Assembly: GCA_965198325.1 (NCBI GenBank)
Contig: CBDAPE010000011.1
Coordinates: 136,968-200,967, forward strand
Source: CBDAPE01 sp965198325
GTDB lineage: Bacteria > Pseudomonadota > Alphaproteobacteria > UBA828 > JAPUJA01
Direction of reading: 5' to 3'
DNA length: 64,000 bases
The position numbers were made by a program, and so were the translations under genes. Under the pieces are notes generated by a model that saw only the letters and a list, made by a program, of their open reading frames with translations, had not been told where the DNA came from and made no database searches. Positions 8,793-17,207 of this stretch are shown piece after piece (the first letter of the stretch is position 1; the number at the start of each line of letters is the position of its first letter).

Positions 8793-8810
8793 CCTAGACG
8801 ATCAACTAGG
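8793..8810. promoter_or_regulatory. 18-bp lux-box-like dyad upstream of the BMP transporter operon
   Basis: CCTAG-N8-CTAGG, perfect 5-base arms in an 18-bp element, the usual length of LuxR-family operators. It stands 135 bases before the binding-protein start and 44 bases beyond the end of the LuxR-type gene, so autoregulation is not implied but control of the transporter is plausible. Confidence 0.4.
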
Positions 8811-8853
8811 AAGACTCGAAACCGCCCCCCGGCGCCACGACCGTCCGGGCTCC

Positions 8854-9591
8854 TCAGGACAGCAGTCCGAGCTTCAGGGCGTGAGCAATTGCTTCCGCGC
8901 GGTTCACCGCATCTAGCTTTCGAAACGCATTGCCGAAGTGAAACCGTACCGTGTGGGATGAGAGGCTGAGGACCGCCGCGATTTCGTCGGTTGTCTGGCC
9001 TTCGGCCGCCAACTCGAGGCATTCGCGTTCCCTCTCCGTTAGCTGAATATCGACGCCCCGCTCGCCGACATTGAGGTTCCGCTTCAACACCGTGTCCTGA
9101 AATTCGTGAGCCGCGACGAAGACGAGATCCCGGTGTTTCACAAAAAGCCCGCGCCAATCTTTTTCACCGACGGCGGAGTCCCAGTAGGCGGCGATCGTGG
9201 AATAGCCGCCCCCAGGCAGGTGGAGGGGAATCAGGATTGCCCGCGTGAGTCCTGCTTTCTCCAACTCTTCCCACGCCTTGCAGCACCGCCGGTCCCAGTA
9301 TCTCTCCCTGCGCAGTCGTGTCGCGTCGATGGGGATCGTGCTTTTGAGCCCGGCGAGATAGAACGGGTCGCAGTTCGCGAAGTGTTTCCACCGGCCGCTG
9401 AATCCGCTCGGGAAATGCCGGTAATGCAGGGTCAGTGGATGGAGACGATGGCCGGGCGCGCGGGCGACGGACACATGGCCGTAATCGACGCTGGAAAACC
9501 CTGCCGAAGTCAGAAGCGCTGCGAGGGAATCAAGCGCCTCATCGAGCGCGCCCGCGCCCGCCAGATCGGATCGGAATCTCTCGAAACTCAT
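8854..9591 (-). CDS. LuxR-family transcriptional regulator (second)
   Basis: 245 residues: an N-terminal autoinducer-binding-like domain (about 20-165) and a LuxR helix-turn-helix (about 178-240; LTERERECLELAAEGQTTDE and SSHTVRFHFGNAFRKL). No luxI gene is near it. It lies immediately upstream of, and reads into, the BMP transporter operon, so it is the likeliest local regulator of uptake. The ligand could be an acyl-homoserine lactone, another signal or the catabolic substrate. Only about 25-30 percent of positions look shared with the first LuxR by eye, so the two are not recent duplicates. Confidence 0.87.
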   Translation of the reverse strand: MSFERFRSDLAGAGALDEALDSLAALLTSAGFSSVDYGHVSVARAPGHRLHPLTLHYRHFPSGFSGRWKHFANCDPFYLAGLKSTIPIDATRLRRERYWDRRCCKAWEELEKAGLTRAILIPLHLPGGGYSTIAAYWDSAVGEKDWRGLFVKHRDLVFVAAHEFQDTVLKRNLNVGERGVDIQLTERERECLELAAEGQTTDEIAAVLSLSSHTVRFHFGNAFRKLDAVNRAEAIAHALKLGLLS

Positions 9592-9744
9592 CGCGACGCT
9601 CCGCTGATGAATTCATCGTTCCACTATCGCTGTTATCTTAGCTCGTTTGGATGCTGCCATGTACGCCGTTGAATCGACGAACGCCTGAGTCCCCGGGGCA
9701 GCAAACCGCAAATCAGCGTTGCGGGCCGGCCGGCCGGCACGACC

Positions 9745-9800
9745 TACCCCCTTACCCGTCGCCGTGTTCGATCCAGCGCTCGACCATCCACAGCCGGTCC
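9745..9800. repeat. Dispersed direct repeat, copy 1 (C-terminal coding tail)
   Basis: A 56-base stretch recurs with about 85 percent identity at 11262-11316 in the same orientation. On the minus strand both copies read an open end of a protein, DRLWMVERWIEHG and DRLWMVKRWIEQG, each followed by a stop. Here the frame continues upstream as FFFDGKMFRGP. This looks like the 3' end of the same unidentified gene left behind twice. Confidence 0.6.
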
Positions 9801-9829
9801 GGGCCCCGGAACATCTTGCCGTCGAAGAA

Positions 9830-10130
9830 GAAGCTCTACCAATCCTCTTCCGTGTGCGAACGGGGATTCTGCGGCGCCTGCGGAAGCTCGTTGTTTACCC
9901 GGTATTCTTCCGGCGGCGCGTTCGATACGATGATTTTCATCGCATTGGGGACGCTGGACGATCCCGAAATTGGCGCGCCGGACGTTCACTACGGGGTGGA
10001 AAGCGAGATCTCGTGGATGCACCGGGACGACGGTCTTCCCCGGATCAGGATCGATGTCGACGATCCGGCCGAACAGAACGCGCCGTTCGACAGAATGATG
10101 ACCGATGCCACCGGCAGGGAAAAGTGGTAG
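9830..10130 (+). pseudogene. GFA-family (CENP-V-like) zinc protein, N-terminally truncated
   Basis: The open frame ending at 10130 carries the C-terminal half of a glutathione-dependent formaldehyde-activating (GFA) domain. It has YQSSSVCERGFCGACGSSLF with the second zinc-binding CxxC pair, then ALGTLDDPE and SEISWMHRDDGLP. The N-terminal CxCG zinc motif that all GFA proteins need is missing, because the frame enters the repeat at 9745-9800. There is no good start codon in the homologous part. Probably a dead 3' fragment. Confidence 0.6.
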
Positions 10131-10160
10131 ACTTCGCACCATGAACGTCCGTATCGAGCA

Positions 10161-11171
10161 ATGGTGACACCCGCTCCTGCGACAGCGTCGGACGCCCCGG
10201 CTACGGTCGGGGGCGTCTACTACCTCGCCGCATCCGTCGAGTCCTCGCTTTACCGGAACGGGAAGTTGCTGACCCGCGTCGATCGTGACGACGGCGACAC
10301 CGGCATCGAAGAGATGTTGTTGGACGAAGTGGAGGCTGCCGTCAACAACGCCCGGCTTTCGGACGAACCCCGGCGCCGCACGATCGAGATCCACGGCTTC
10401 GAGTTGCTCGCCCGGCCCCTGGCGCGGTCCGATCTCGATTTCTACGATCACCAAGAGGTCGTCCGGGAGTACTACCCCCAGTGCGCTGAGATCGTGCGCG
10501 ACGCCACCGGCGCGGGCCGCGTCTTCGCCTTCGATCACAACATCCGGTCGGCGGCCGGCAAGAAAAGCAAGCGGCGCGTTGCCGGCGGTCAGAAAGTGCA
10601 GAATCCGGCCTGCGAGGCGCATGGCGATTACACGCTGGCCAGCGGACCCCAGCGATTGCGCGACTTGGCGAAGCCGCCGGGCGGCAACGATACGCTGCGC
10701 TCGGTCCTGGGCGAGGGCGAAGCTCTCCTCGACCCCGCCATGGTCGCCCGTGCGCTCGACGAAAACGGACGCTTTGCCATCATCAACCTGTGGCGCAGCA
10801 TCGGCCGCGAGCCCGTCGCGAGCGATCCGCTGGCACTCTGCGACGGGCAGACCGTGGATCCGGAAGATTTGGTGGTCTTTGAGCTCCACTATGACGACCG
10901 GATCGGCGAGAACTACTTCGCGAAGCACGCCTCACGGCACGGATGGTGGTACTACCCGGCGATGACCCGCGACGAGGCCATGCTGATCAAGCAGTGGGAT
11001 TCCGCGGGCGAGCTGGCCCGCTCGGGCGGTGCCCGGGCCGATTCCAGCGTCGGCGGCGGTCGGGCGCCCTGCACCTTCAGCTTTCACACGGCGTTCAGGG
11101 ACCCGGCCACCCCGCCCGACGCGCCCGACCGGCAGAGCATCGAGGTGCGCTGCATCGTTCTCTACGACTGA
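10161..11171 (+). CDS. CmcJ/NvfI-family oxidoreductase
   Basis: 336-residue protein of the CmcJ/NvfI family, related to Fe(II)/2-oxoglutarate-type oxygenases and often annotated as methyltransferase or hydroxylase. Typical stretches seen are DFYDHQEVVREYYPQCAEIV (about 93-112), RVFAFDHNIRS, HGDYTLASGPQRLRDL, RFAIINLWRSIGREPV, WWYYPAMTRDEAMLIKQWDS and the final FSFHTAFRDPATPPDAPDRQ. Two histidines and an aspartate in these blocks are candidate metal ligands. The gene stands alone, with a weak ribosome site, between two copies of a 56-base repeat. Substrate unknown. Confidence 0.72.
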   Translation: MVTPAPATASDAPATVGGVYYLAASVESSLYRNGKLLTRVDRDDGDTGIEEMLLDEVEAAVNNARLSDEPRRRTIEIHGFELLARPLARSDLDFYDHQEVVREYYPQCAEIVRDATGAGRVFAFDHNIRSAAGKKSKRRVAGGQKVQNPACEAHGDYTLASGPQRLRDLAKPPGGNDTLRSVLGEGEALLDPAMVARALDENGRFAIINLWRSIGREPVASDPLALCDGQTVDPEDLVVFELHYDDRIGENYFAKHASRHGWWYYPAMTRDEAMLIKQWDSAGELARSGGARADSSVGGGRAPCTFSFHTAFRDPATPPDAPDRQSIEVRCIVLYD

Positions 11172-11617
11172 GCGGCGGAAAAGACCGCGAGCCCCGCGCT
11201 CTCCGACGGCCATATCGACGTGGCGATTTACGCCAAGGCACTTGGCTGAGCTCGTTAGCCGTACCCCCTACCAGCCGCCCTGCTCGATCCAGCGCTTGAC
11301 CATCCACAGCCGGTCGGCCTAGCCGATCTAATCAGTGCGGCCACAGGAAAACAGCGTAAGCCGGGCGAAATTGAATTGGATACGTAAAGACCTCGCTTTA
11401 GCGGGCTACGTTGATGAGGATTAGATAACAATCCCCAGCGCCGCACGACCGTCGGTCAAGAATTGCTCTCCCGATCTAGACACCTTCCGGGAATGTGCAC
11501 AACCGTCATCAAATTCACGGAACTTTTCGCGACGATGCGATTATTTGTTTTTAATTAATCCACTTTTAATCTTAAAATTTTTCAGAATTAATAATTCAAA
11601 AAGTCAGGGGGGACTTC
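11172..11617. other. Gene-free interval with repeat copy 2 and an AT-rich promoter region
   Basis: Holds the second copy of the 56-base repeat (11262-11316). The last 100 bases are strikingly AT-rich for this genome, with runs such as TTAATTAATCC and AATTTTTCAG. They end in an AGGGGGGA ribosome site for the lipoprotein gene. The base composition suggests acquired DNA. No other gene is supported. Confidence 0.5.
11262..11316. repeat. Dispersed direct repeat, copy 2
   Basis: Second copy of the element at 9745-9800. On the minus strand it reads ADRLWMVKRWIEQGGW and stop. Upstream of that the frame closes at once, so this copy is only the tail. Confidence 0.6.
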
Positions 11618-12373
11618 ATGACAATGTGGCAACGAGGTTGCCGGCTGCTCTGCCTGGAGCGGACGACAGCTTTGCGGAATTTATCCCGCCATCGCGCGAT
11701 TTTAACCGCGGCCGTGCTTATTACCTGCGGCGGACTCTTGAGTGCCTGTGACCTTGCCCACGATCTCCATACGGTCGATCCCGCGATTGTACCGTACAAT
11801 CTAGACGTCTATAGCGCTGCTGAAGCACCACCGCCCATCGATCTTGATACTTTCTATTTCCGAGAAGATCGCCCGAAGGACCCGACGGAAACGCCTACGA
11901 AACCTACGGCTTATGAACGAGCTGTTGTTGCCGAGCTCCACGCGGTGCAGGCCCCGAACGATAGCGCGAAGCGCGAAGAGGCGAATTTGTATAGAAATAG
12001 GCTGCAAGACGAAATCCAAATCGTGTCGGACATCATATGCGCTCGTCATCAAACCATGATCGTTGCCGATTCGGCGCTGGTGAATTTCTCCGCCGGTTTT
12101 GTTCAAACGACCTTATCGGGAATTTCGGCGGTGCTCGGCGGCGAAACAGCAAAGACGGTTCTTTCAACCGGCGCCTCGATCGTTGGCACAGGACAGGCAC
12201 TGTTCAACGAAGAATTCCTTCAGAACTTACTCTCAACTGCTCTCATCAGACAAATTCGTGCGGAGAGAGAAAAAGAGATGAATGAAATAATTGCAAAGCG
12301 GAATGATGAAGCAAGCAGCTACTCCGTAGACGAGGCGATTCGGGATATCGGTGTGAGAACGGCGGAGCAATAA
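11618..12373 (+). CDS. Putative lipoprotein of unknown function, 3' end replaced by IS21
   Basis: 251-residue protein with a long positively charged N-terminus, a hydrophobic segment (about 28-42) and a lipobox LSAC near residues 41-44, so it is probably an outer- or inner-membrane lipoprotein. The body has one glycine/serine-rich helical region (about 150-190, SGISAVLGGETAKTVLS) and a charged C-terminus. The start follows a strong AGGGGGGA site and AT-rich leader. The last six codons and stop (VRTAEQ) lie inside the left end of IS21 copy B, which begins at 12354. The native C-terminus is therefore lost. No family is recognised. Confidence 0.55.
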   Translation: MTMWQRGCRLLCLERTTALRNLSRHRAILTAAVLITCGGLLSACDLAHDLHTVDPAIVPYNLDVYSAAEAPPPIDLDTFYFREDRPKDPTETPTKPTAYERAVVAELHAVQAPNDSAKREEANLYRNRLQDEIQIVSDIICARHQTMIVADSALVNFSAGFVQTTLSGISAVLGGETAKTVLSTGASIVGTGQALFNEEFLQNLLSTALIRQIRAEREKEMNEIIAKRNDEASSYSVDEAIRDIGVRTAEQ

Positions 12374-12470
12374 TCCCCCATTGAAGCGGCCGGTTGATCC
12401 GGCTGTGGCGGACCAAAAAGGGACCGTCTATAGCCTTCGGTCAGAGTTACTCTGACTGGAAGGCGGGGGG

Positions 12471-13970
12471 ATGTATCGAGTGGATTTGTACGCACGGGTT
12501 CGGCGGGCGTGCCGTGTCGATAGGATGAGCGTCCACGAGGCGTCGCGGGTGTTTGGTGTGGACCGCAAGACGGTCCGTAAGATGCTGTCGTTCTCGGTGC
12601 CGCCAGGATATCGCCGAAGCACGCCGCCCCGGCGACCGAAGCTGGATCCGTTCACGGGGATCATCGATCGGATCCTGGAGGATGATCGGACCAGTCACCG
12701 CAAACAACGGCACACTGCAAAGCGCATCTTCGACCGTCTCCGGGGCGAGTACGGCTTTACGGGCGGGTACACCATCGTGAAGGACTCCGTTCGCGAGCGG
12801 CGGCTTCGGTCGCGCGAGATGTTTGTGCCGCTCGTCCATTCCCCCGGTCACGCCCAGGCGGACTTCGGTGAGGCGATGGCGGTGATCGGCGGCGTGTCGC
12901 GCAAGGTCCACTTCCTTGCCTTCGACCTTCCCCACAGCGATGGTTGTTTTGTGAAAGCCTATCCGGCGGAGACGACCGAGGCCTTTTGCGATGGTCACAA
13001 TGCGGCATTCGCCTTCTTCGGCGGCGTTCCCACATCCATCCTGTACGACAACACCAAGCTGGCTGTTGCCCGGGTCCTGGGAGATGGCAAGCGGCCGCGA
13101 ACGCGCGTCTTCACGGAGTTGCAATCCCACTATCTGTTCGAGGACAGGTTCGGCCGACCGGGCAAGGGGAATGACAAGGGCAAAGTCGAGGGACTGGTTG
13201 GCTTCATCCGGCGGGACTTCCCGGTCCCGATCCCGCGGGCCGAGAGCTTCGAGGCTCTCAACGGTGCTCTCGCCGAACGGTGTTGCCGGCGCCGGGCCGC
13301 ACGGCTGCGGGGTCACAAGGAAACCATCAGCGAGCGCCTCGAACGGGACCGTCAAGTGCTCTTGCCATTGCCGCCTGCTCCCTATGATGCCTGCGACAAG
13401 CGTCCCGGAAGGGCGAGCTCACTGTCGCTGGTGCGTTACCGCGGCCACGACTACTCGGTGCCCGTAGCATACGGGCACCGCGAGGTGCTGATCCGCGGCT
13501 ATGTCGACGAGGTGATGATCTCTTGCGGCGCCGAAGTGATCGCCCGGCACCGCCGGTCCTATGACAGCGCGGACCTGATCTTCGACCCGCTGCATTACCT
13601 GCCCTTGACCGAGCAGAAGATCGGCGCCCTCGACCAGGCCGCGCCGTTGGCGGGCTGGGACCTGCCCGATAGCTTCATCACCCTGCGACGCCTCCTCGAA
13701 GCTCGCATGGGCAAGGCAGGCAAGCGCGAGTACGTCCAGGTGCTCCGTCTGCTGGAGAGCTTCCGGCTCGAGGAGCTGACGGCAGCGGTCGACGATGCGC
13801 TCAGGATCGGCGCCATCGGCTTCGATGCCGTCAAGCACCTGGTGCTGTGCCGCATCGAGCGGCGGCCGCCCCGGCTCAACCTCGAGGTCTATCCGTACCT
13901 GCCGCGCGCCCGGGTCGCGACCACGTCTGCCAAGTCGTATATGAGCCTGTTGCCGGGGCTTCGTGCATGA
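12471..13970 (+). CDS. istA: IstA transposase (IS21 family)
   Basis: 499-residue transposase with an N-terminal helix-turn-helix (about 12-45, MSVHEASRVFGVDRKTVRKM). Its DDE integrase core (about 120-300) includes HAQADFGEAMAVIGG with the first Asp, ILYDNTKLAV with the second, and the later KGKVEGLVGF with the glutamate. A C-terminal beta domain follows. It is close to full identity with the 35965-37464 protein. Its stop overlaps the istB ATG (ATGA), the normal IS21 arrangement. Confidence 0.92.
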   Translation: MYRVDLYARVRRACRVDRMSVHEASRVFGVDRKTVRKMLSFSVPPGYRRSTPPRRPKLDPFTGIIDRILEDDRTSHRKQRHTAKRIFDRLRGEYGFTGGYTIVKDSVRERRLRSREMFVPLVHSPGHAQADFGEAMAVIGGVSRKVHFLAFDLPHSDGCFVKAYPAETTEAFCDGHNAAFAFFGGVPTSILYDNTKLAVARVLGDGKRPRTRVFTELQSHYLFEDRFGRPGKGNDKGKVEGLVGFIRRDFPVPIPRAESFEALNGALAERCCRRRAARLRGHKETISERLERDRQVLLPLPPAPYDACDKRPGRASSLSLVRYRGHDYSVPVAYGHREVLIRGYVDEVMISCGAEVIARHRRSYDSADLIFDPLHYLPLTEQKIGALDQAAPLAGWDLPDSFITLRRLLEARMGKAGKREYVQVLRLLESFRLEELTAAVDDALRIGAIGFDAVKHLVLCRIERRPPRLNLEVYPYLPRARVATTSAKSYMSLLPGLRA

Positions 13971-14668
13971 CCGACGCACCACAGCTGCTGCTCGTCCACC
14001 ACCTCAAGACGCTCAAGCTTCCGACCTTCCTGCGCGTCTGGCCGAGCTCGAGCTGATCGACCGCGAGCGCCGCATGGTCGAGCGGCGCATCAAGGCGGCG
14101 CGCTTCCCCGTGATCAAGAGCCTCGATAGCTTCGATTTCAAGGTCATCCCCTCGCTCAACAAGACGTTGGTCCTGGAGCTCGCCCGCTGCGCGTACATCG
14201 AGCGCCGCGAGAACCTCATCGCGCTCGGCAACAGTGGCACCGGCAAGACCCACATCGCCCTCGGTCTCGGTCTGGCGGCCTGCCAGAAGGGCCTCTCGGT
14301 CGGCTTCATCACCGCCGCCGCGCTGGTCCACGAGCTCATCGAGGCCCGCGATGACAAGCAGCTGCTGAGGTTCCAGAAGAAGCTCGCCACCTACAAGCTT
14401 CTGATCATCGACGAACTCGGCTTCGTGCCGCTGTCCAAGACCGGTGCCGAGCTCCTGTTCGAGGTGTTCAGCCAGCGCTACGAGCGCGGCTCGACCCTGG
14501 TCACCACCAATCTGCCGTTCGACGAATGGACCGAGGTGTTCGGCTCCGAACGCCTGACCGGCGCGCTGCTCGACCGCCTCACCCATCACGTCAACATCCT
14601 CGAGATGAACGGCGACAGCTATCAGGCTCAACCAGAGCCGCAGGCGTCAAACCCCGACGGCGAACTGA
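13967..14668 (+). pseudogene. istB: istB of IS21 copy B, frameshifted twice
   Basis: Starts ATG at 13967 inside the istA stop (ATGA). After 23 residues a 65-base deletion, relative to copy C, removes the stretch from EYDKIARQC to RYLL and shifts the frame, giving a stop at 14056. The deletion ends share GCG. The rest of IstB, with Walker A GNSGTGKTH and Walker B LLIIDELGF, continues in another frame from about 14036. An extra A near 14624 breaks the frame again before the usual end. This copy cannot make IstB and would need it from another copy. Confidence 0.85.
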
Positions 14669-14905
14669 ACCGACCACCCAGCCCTCGCTTGACCCCGTGG
14701 GCCCACAGGTCCCCCCCGCGCGCACCGCCGCGTCAGCCTGTTGAGGGCACGTCGCGTTGCGCGCGGGGCCCGCCCATGGACTACGGGGACAAGCCCGCAG
14801 CCGCCAGGTGGTCCCTTTTTACTCCGCCACGGCGGTCGCTTTTTGCTCCGCCGTTGACAGACCTAACTTCCCGTCGCTTCACCGATGCGGCGCAGAGATA
14901 GAGCT

Positions 14906-14934
14906 GGCAACTATCCCCCTATGGGGCAGTTGCC
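14906..14934. terminator. Stem-loop after the second PotD-like gene
   Basis: GGCAACT-AT-CCCCC-TAT-GGGG-C-AGTTGCC forms a strong hairpin 54 bases past the stop of the minus-strand gene ending at 14988. There is no T-run, so it would not be a classical rho-independent terminator. A 3'-end-stabilising structure is as likely. Confidence 0.4.
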
Positions 14935-14987
14935 GCCGATCACTCGCGACGCGCGGCGCAGTGAAACCGGCAAGCGGGCCGGCGCTG

Positions 14988-16106
14988 TTATTGTCCCGCC
15001 TTGACCTCGAGGAACATATCTTCGTACTGCCTCAGCAGATCCGGCTCGACGTACACGTAGGGATTAGCCGTTGCAAGCAGCTCCTCCGGCGTACTGAGAC
15101 CGGTTATATCCAGCGTTTCAGCGCTGACCAAATCGAACGCCTTGCGATTGGCGCCGCCCCAGCCGATGAGCTCGATCAGGGCCTTGCCACCTTCGGGGCT
15201 GGTTGCGGCATTGATAAAGTCGTACGCCGCATTCTCGTCGGCCACGCCGTCCAGCATCGACAAGCCGCACGCGAAGCTGATGTACCCTTCTTTGGGAACC
15301 GCAGACTTGAAGGGGACATCGCTGTCGTAGAGCTGGGTGATCGCATCGGACCACGCATATGAGACCCGGATCTCACCCGCGACGAACGCCTGGACCAGCT
15401 CGGTGGACGTGTTCCAGTAGAAGCGAACCAGCTCGCGCTGCTTCCTAAGCATTTCGGTAACCGTCTCAAGCTCGGCGCCTCTCGGCGTGAAAGGGTGGTC
15501 TACGCCGGCCGCAAGACCCGCGACGCCGATTACCCCGTTGACGCTGTCCCAGATCGAAACATGATCCTTGAACCGCTCATCGAAGAGCAGGTCCCAAGAT
15601 TCCTCCTCCGGCGTGATGTCGGTCAGGTCAGTCCGATAAATAAGGCCGTTATAGCCCCACATATAAGGGGCGAATACCCGTTGGCCGCCGACATAGGATC
15701 CTTCCATGTTACGAAGCTCGTCGAACGAATCCTCGAGGTGGATCAGCCGCGATTCATCGAGGGGTGCGATTTCAACCTTGCTCGACAGCCAGCGTGGAAA
15801 AATGTCCTGACATGGGCAGATGACATCGGCCTTGAATCCACCTTCGAGCTTGGTAATCGCTTCGTACTCGTCGCCGTAGAACGATGACGCCGGCGGACCA
15901 CCGTACTTTTCTTCGTAGCCTGGAAAAAATATCGGGTCTTCAAGTCCGGCCCAGGTGAAATAGAGAAATTCGTCGGCCGCGCGTGCCGGCTTTGCCGCCA
16001 ACGGCACCGTTACGCTCGTCAAGCCGAATAAACCCAACGCTTTGTTGAACTGGCGTCGACTCAGCTCGCCTCGTGCGACCTTTTCGACGATCTTGAATCT
16101 TTGCAT
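14988..16106 (-). CDS. PotD-like ABC transporter substrate-binding protein (second)
   Basis: 372-residue binding protein of the same spermidine/putrescine-type family as 1848-2984. It has a Tat-like signal (ELSRRQFNKALGLFGLTS, about 14-31) and shared landmarks (TWAGLEDP, ESWDLLFDERFKDHVSIWDS, MLRKQRELVRFYWN). The two proteins look roughly 40 percent alike by eye, so they are old paralogues. No transporter membrane or ATPase genes accompany it. It lies between IS21 copy B and the catabolic cluster, which suggests it once belonged to, or scavenges for, that cluster. Confidence 0.82.
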   Translation of the reverse strand: MQRFKIVEKVARGELSRRQFNKALGLFGLTSVTVPLAAKPARAADEFLYFTWAGLEDPIFFPGYEEKYGGPPASSFYGDEYEAITKLEGGFKADVICPCQDIFPRWLSSKVEIAPLDESRLIHLEDSFDELRNMEGSYVGGQRVFAPYMWGYNGLIYRTDLTDITPEEESWDLLFDERFKDHVSIWDSVNGVIGVAGLAAGVDHPFTPRGAELETVTEMLRKQRELVRFYWNTSTELVQAFVAGEIRVSYAWSDAITQLYDSDVPFKSAVPKEGYISFACGLSMLDGVADENAAYDFINAATSPEGGKALIELIGWGGANRKAFDLVSAETLDITGLSTPEELLATANPYVYVEPDLLRQYEDMFLEVKAGQ

Positions 16107-16336
16107 GACGTCCTCCTCACTTAATGACGGTTTCCCGTCGTTTTACACCGAGAGCGTCCGGCCCGAGCCAGCCTGCGGAGACCATCGCCGAAAGCGTATC
16201 CGCAATGATGCGGCAACCGGACATGAGGTCGGTATGATCGCCGCCATCAAAGGACGGCGACACCATTCCGTTTTCCGTCCCGCACCATTCTCGGCGCGAA
16301 ATAATGCGGTGCAATTCCAATACCGCCCGAATCGTT

Positions 16337-16507
16337 TCATTCCGAAAGCCGGTGTTTAGAGACGCACCCGATGAAATCGCTCTTCAGGTACCCAGCCCAC
16401 TCGTCGGTGTCGGCTGCATCGAGTTGCGGAAGGCATGCAATGTTGCCCCAAGATGCCGCAGCGAAATACGCGGAAGCGATGGCGGTCGTGTCCGCCAGAC
16501 GCGTCAT
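16337..16507 (-). CDS. Small hypothetical protein (56 aa)
   Basis: Open frame from ATG at 16507, six bases after a good GGGAGAG ribosome site, to TGA at 16337. The product begins MTRLADTTAIASAYFAAASW and is acidic near DAADTDEWAGYL. No family is recognised. It lies alone in a 655-base gap between divergent genes. It could equally be the remnant of a larger gene. Downstream on the plus strand (about 16550-16590) a CCCGG/CCGGG stem precedes a T-rich run, a possible terminator with no obvious upstream gene. Confidence 0.35.
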   Translation of the reverse strand: MTRLADTTAIASAYFAAASWGNIACLPQLDAADTDEWAGYLKSDFIGCVSKHRLSE

Positions 16508-16762
16508 GTCGGACTCTCCCTCGATAGGCTGTACCGGATCTCTGAATTTGTAAAACCCGGGTGCCGGGCTTGCCCTTCTTTCTTTTTTTTGAAAGTATAG
16601 GTCGGAATTCTTGATGGGCGCAAGAATGTTTCATCGAGTTCGGGATCAAACCCGGACCGGCGAGGGATATAAGCTTGGCCTATACGACCGTTACCCTAAA
16701 TTCTGTCGACCGCGCGGCGATGAGTTGGCGCCGCGCGTGGTTCGTCCGGTGCACCTCGATCC

Positions 16763-17179
16763 ATGGATGACGACAAAAACATCGCTACGGTCAACGAATG
16801 GTTCCGTCTTCTCGCCGAAGGCGAATATGCGGGTATGCATGCGTTGCACACCGACGATATCGTCTGGGAGGTGATCACAGGCGCGTCCGAGGGGATCGTG
16901 CCGTGGTTGGGGCGCTTCGAAGGGCGCGAAGGCATTGACGATTGCCTGCGCCTGTTTGCCAACGCCGTCGAAAGCGAGAATTTCGATACCGGCGAGATCA
17001 TGACCGGGGCGGACGGCCTCGTGATAATGCTGGGCACGGTCGATCTAAGGGCCAACCACAATGGAAAGCGGTTTCGTATCGAGATCGCCGAGTTCTTCCG
17101 CTTTCGCGACGGCAAGATCGCGTTTGTGAAGGTCTATGCCGACAGCGCCGCGGCGCGGGTCGCGTTCGAGGATCGCTGA
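16763..17179 (+). CDS. NTF2-like (SnoaL-type) small protein
   Basis: 138-residue protein with the cone-shaped NTF2/SnoaL fold pattern: an N-terminal helix (NEWFRLLAEGEYAGMHALHT), a middle GRFEGREGIDDCLRLFANAV and the closing strands FRIEIAEFFRFRDGKIAFVK. Members bind or isomerise small molecules, or act as polyketide-cyclase-like enzymes. The next gene's homologous region begins about 30-45 bases downstream, so the two are probably cotranscribed. Role in the cluster unknown. Confidence 0.7.
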   Translation: MDDDKNIATVNEWFRLLAEGEYAGMHALHTDDIVWEVITGASEGIVPWLGRFEGREGIDDCLRLFANAVESENFDTGEIMTGADGLVIMLGTVDLRANHNGKRFRIEIAEFFRFRDGKIAFVKVYADSAAARVAFEDR

Positions 17180-17207
17180 AACCCGCCGCGAGTTGGGGAG
17201 GAACGCC

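Larger units (their letters stand above)
12354..14859 (+). mobile_element. IS21-family element, copy B (istB damaged)
   Basis: Left end TGAGAACGGCGGAGCAATAA and right end (read inward) TGTCAACGGCGGAGCAAAAA match at 17 of 20 positions and define a 2506-bp element. istA is intact; istB has a 65-base deletion and a one-base insertion. Flanking bases (left ...ATCGGTG, right GACCTAAC...) show no target duplication, unlike a simple insertion. It interrupts a lipoprotein gene on the left and separates two parts of a catabolic region. Confidence 0.9.

Noticed and set aside
9744..10928. A 394-codon minus-strand frame over the CmcJ-like gene
   Set aside because: Antisense shadow; low-complexity composition. 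Only its last about 25 residues, inside the 9745-9800 repeat, look like real protein.
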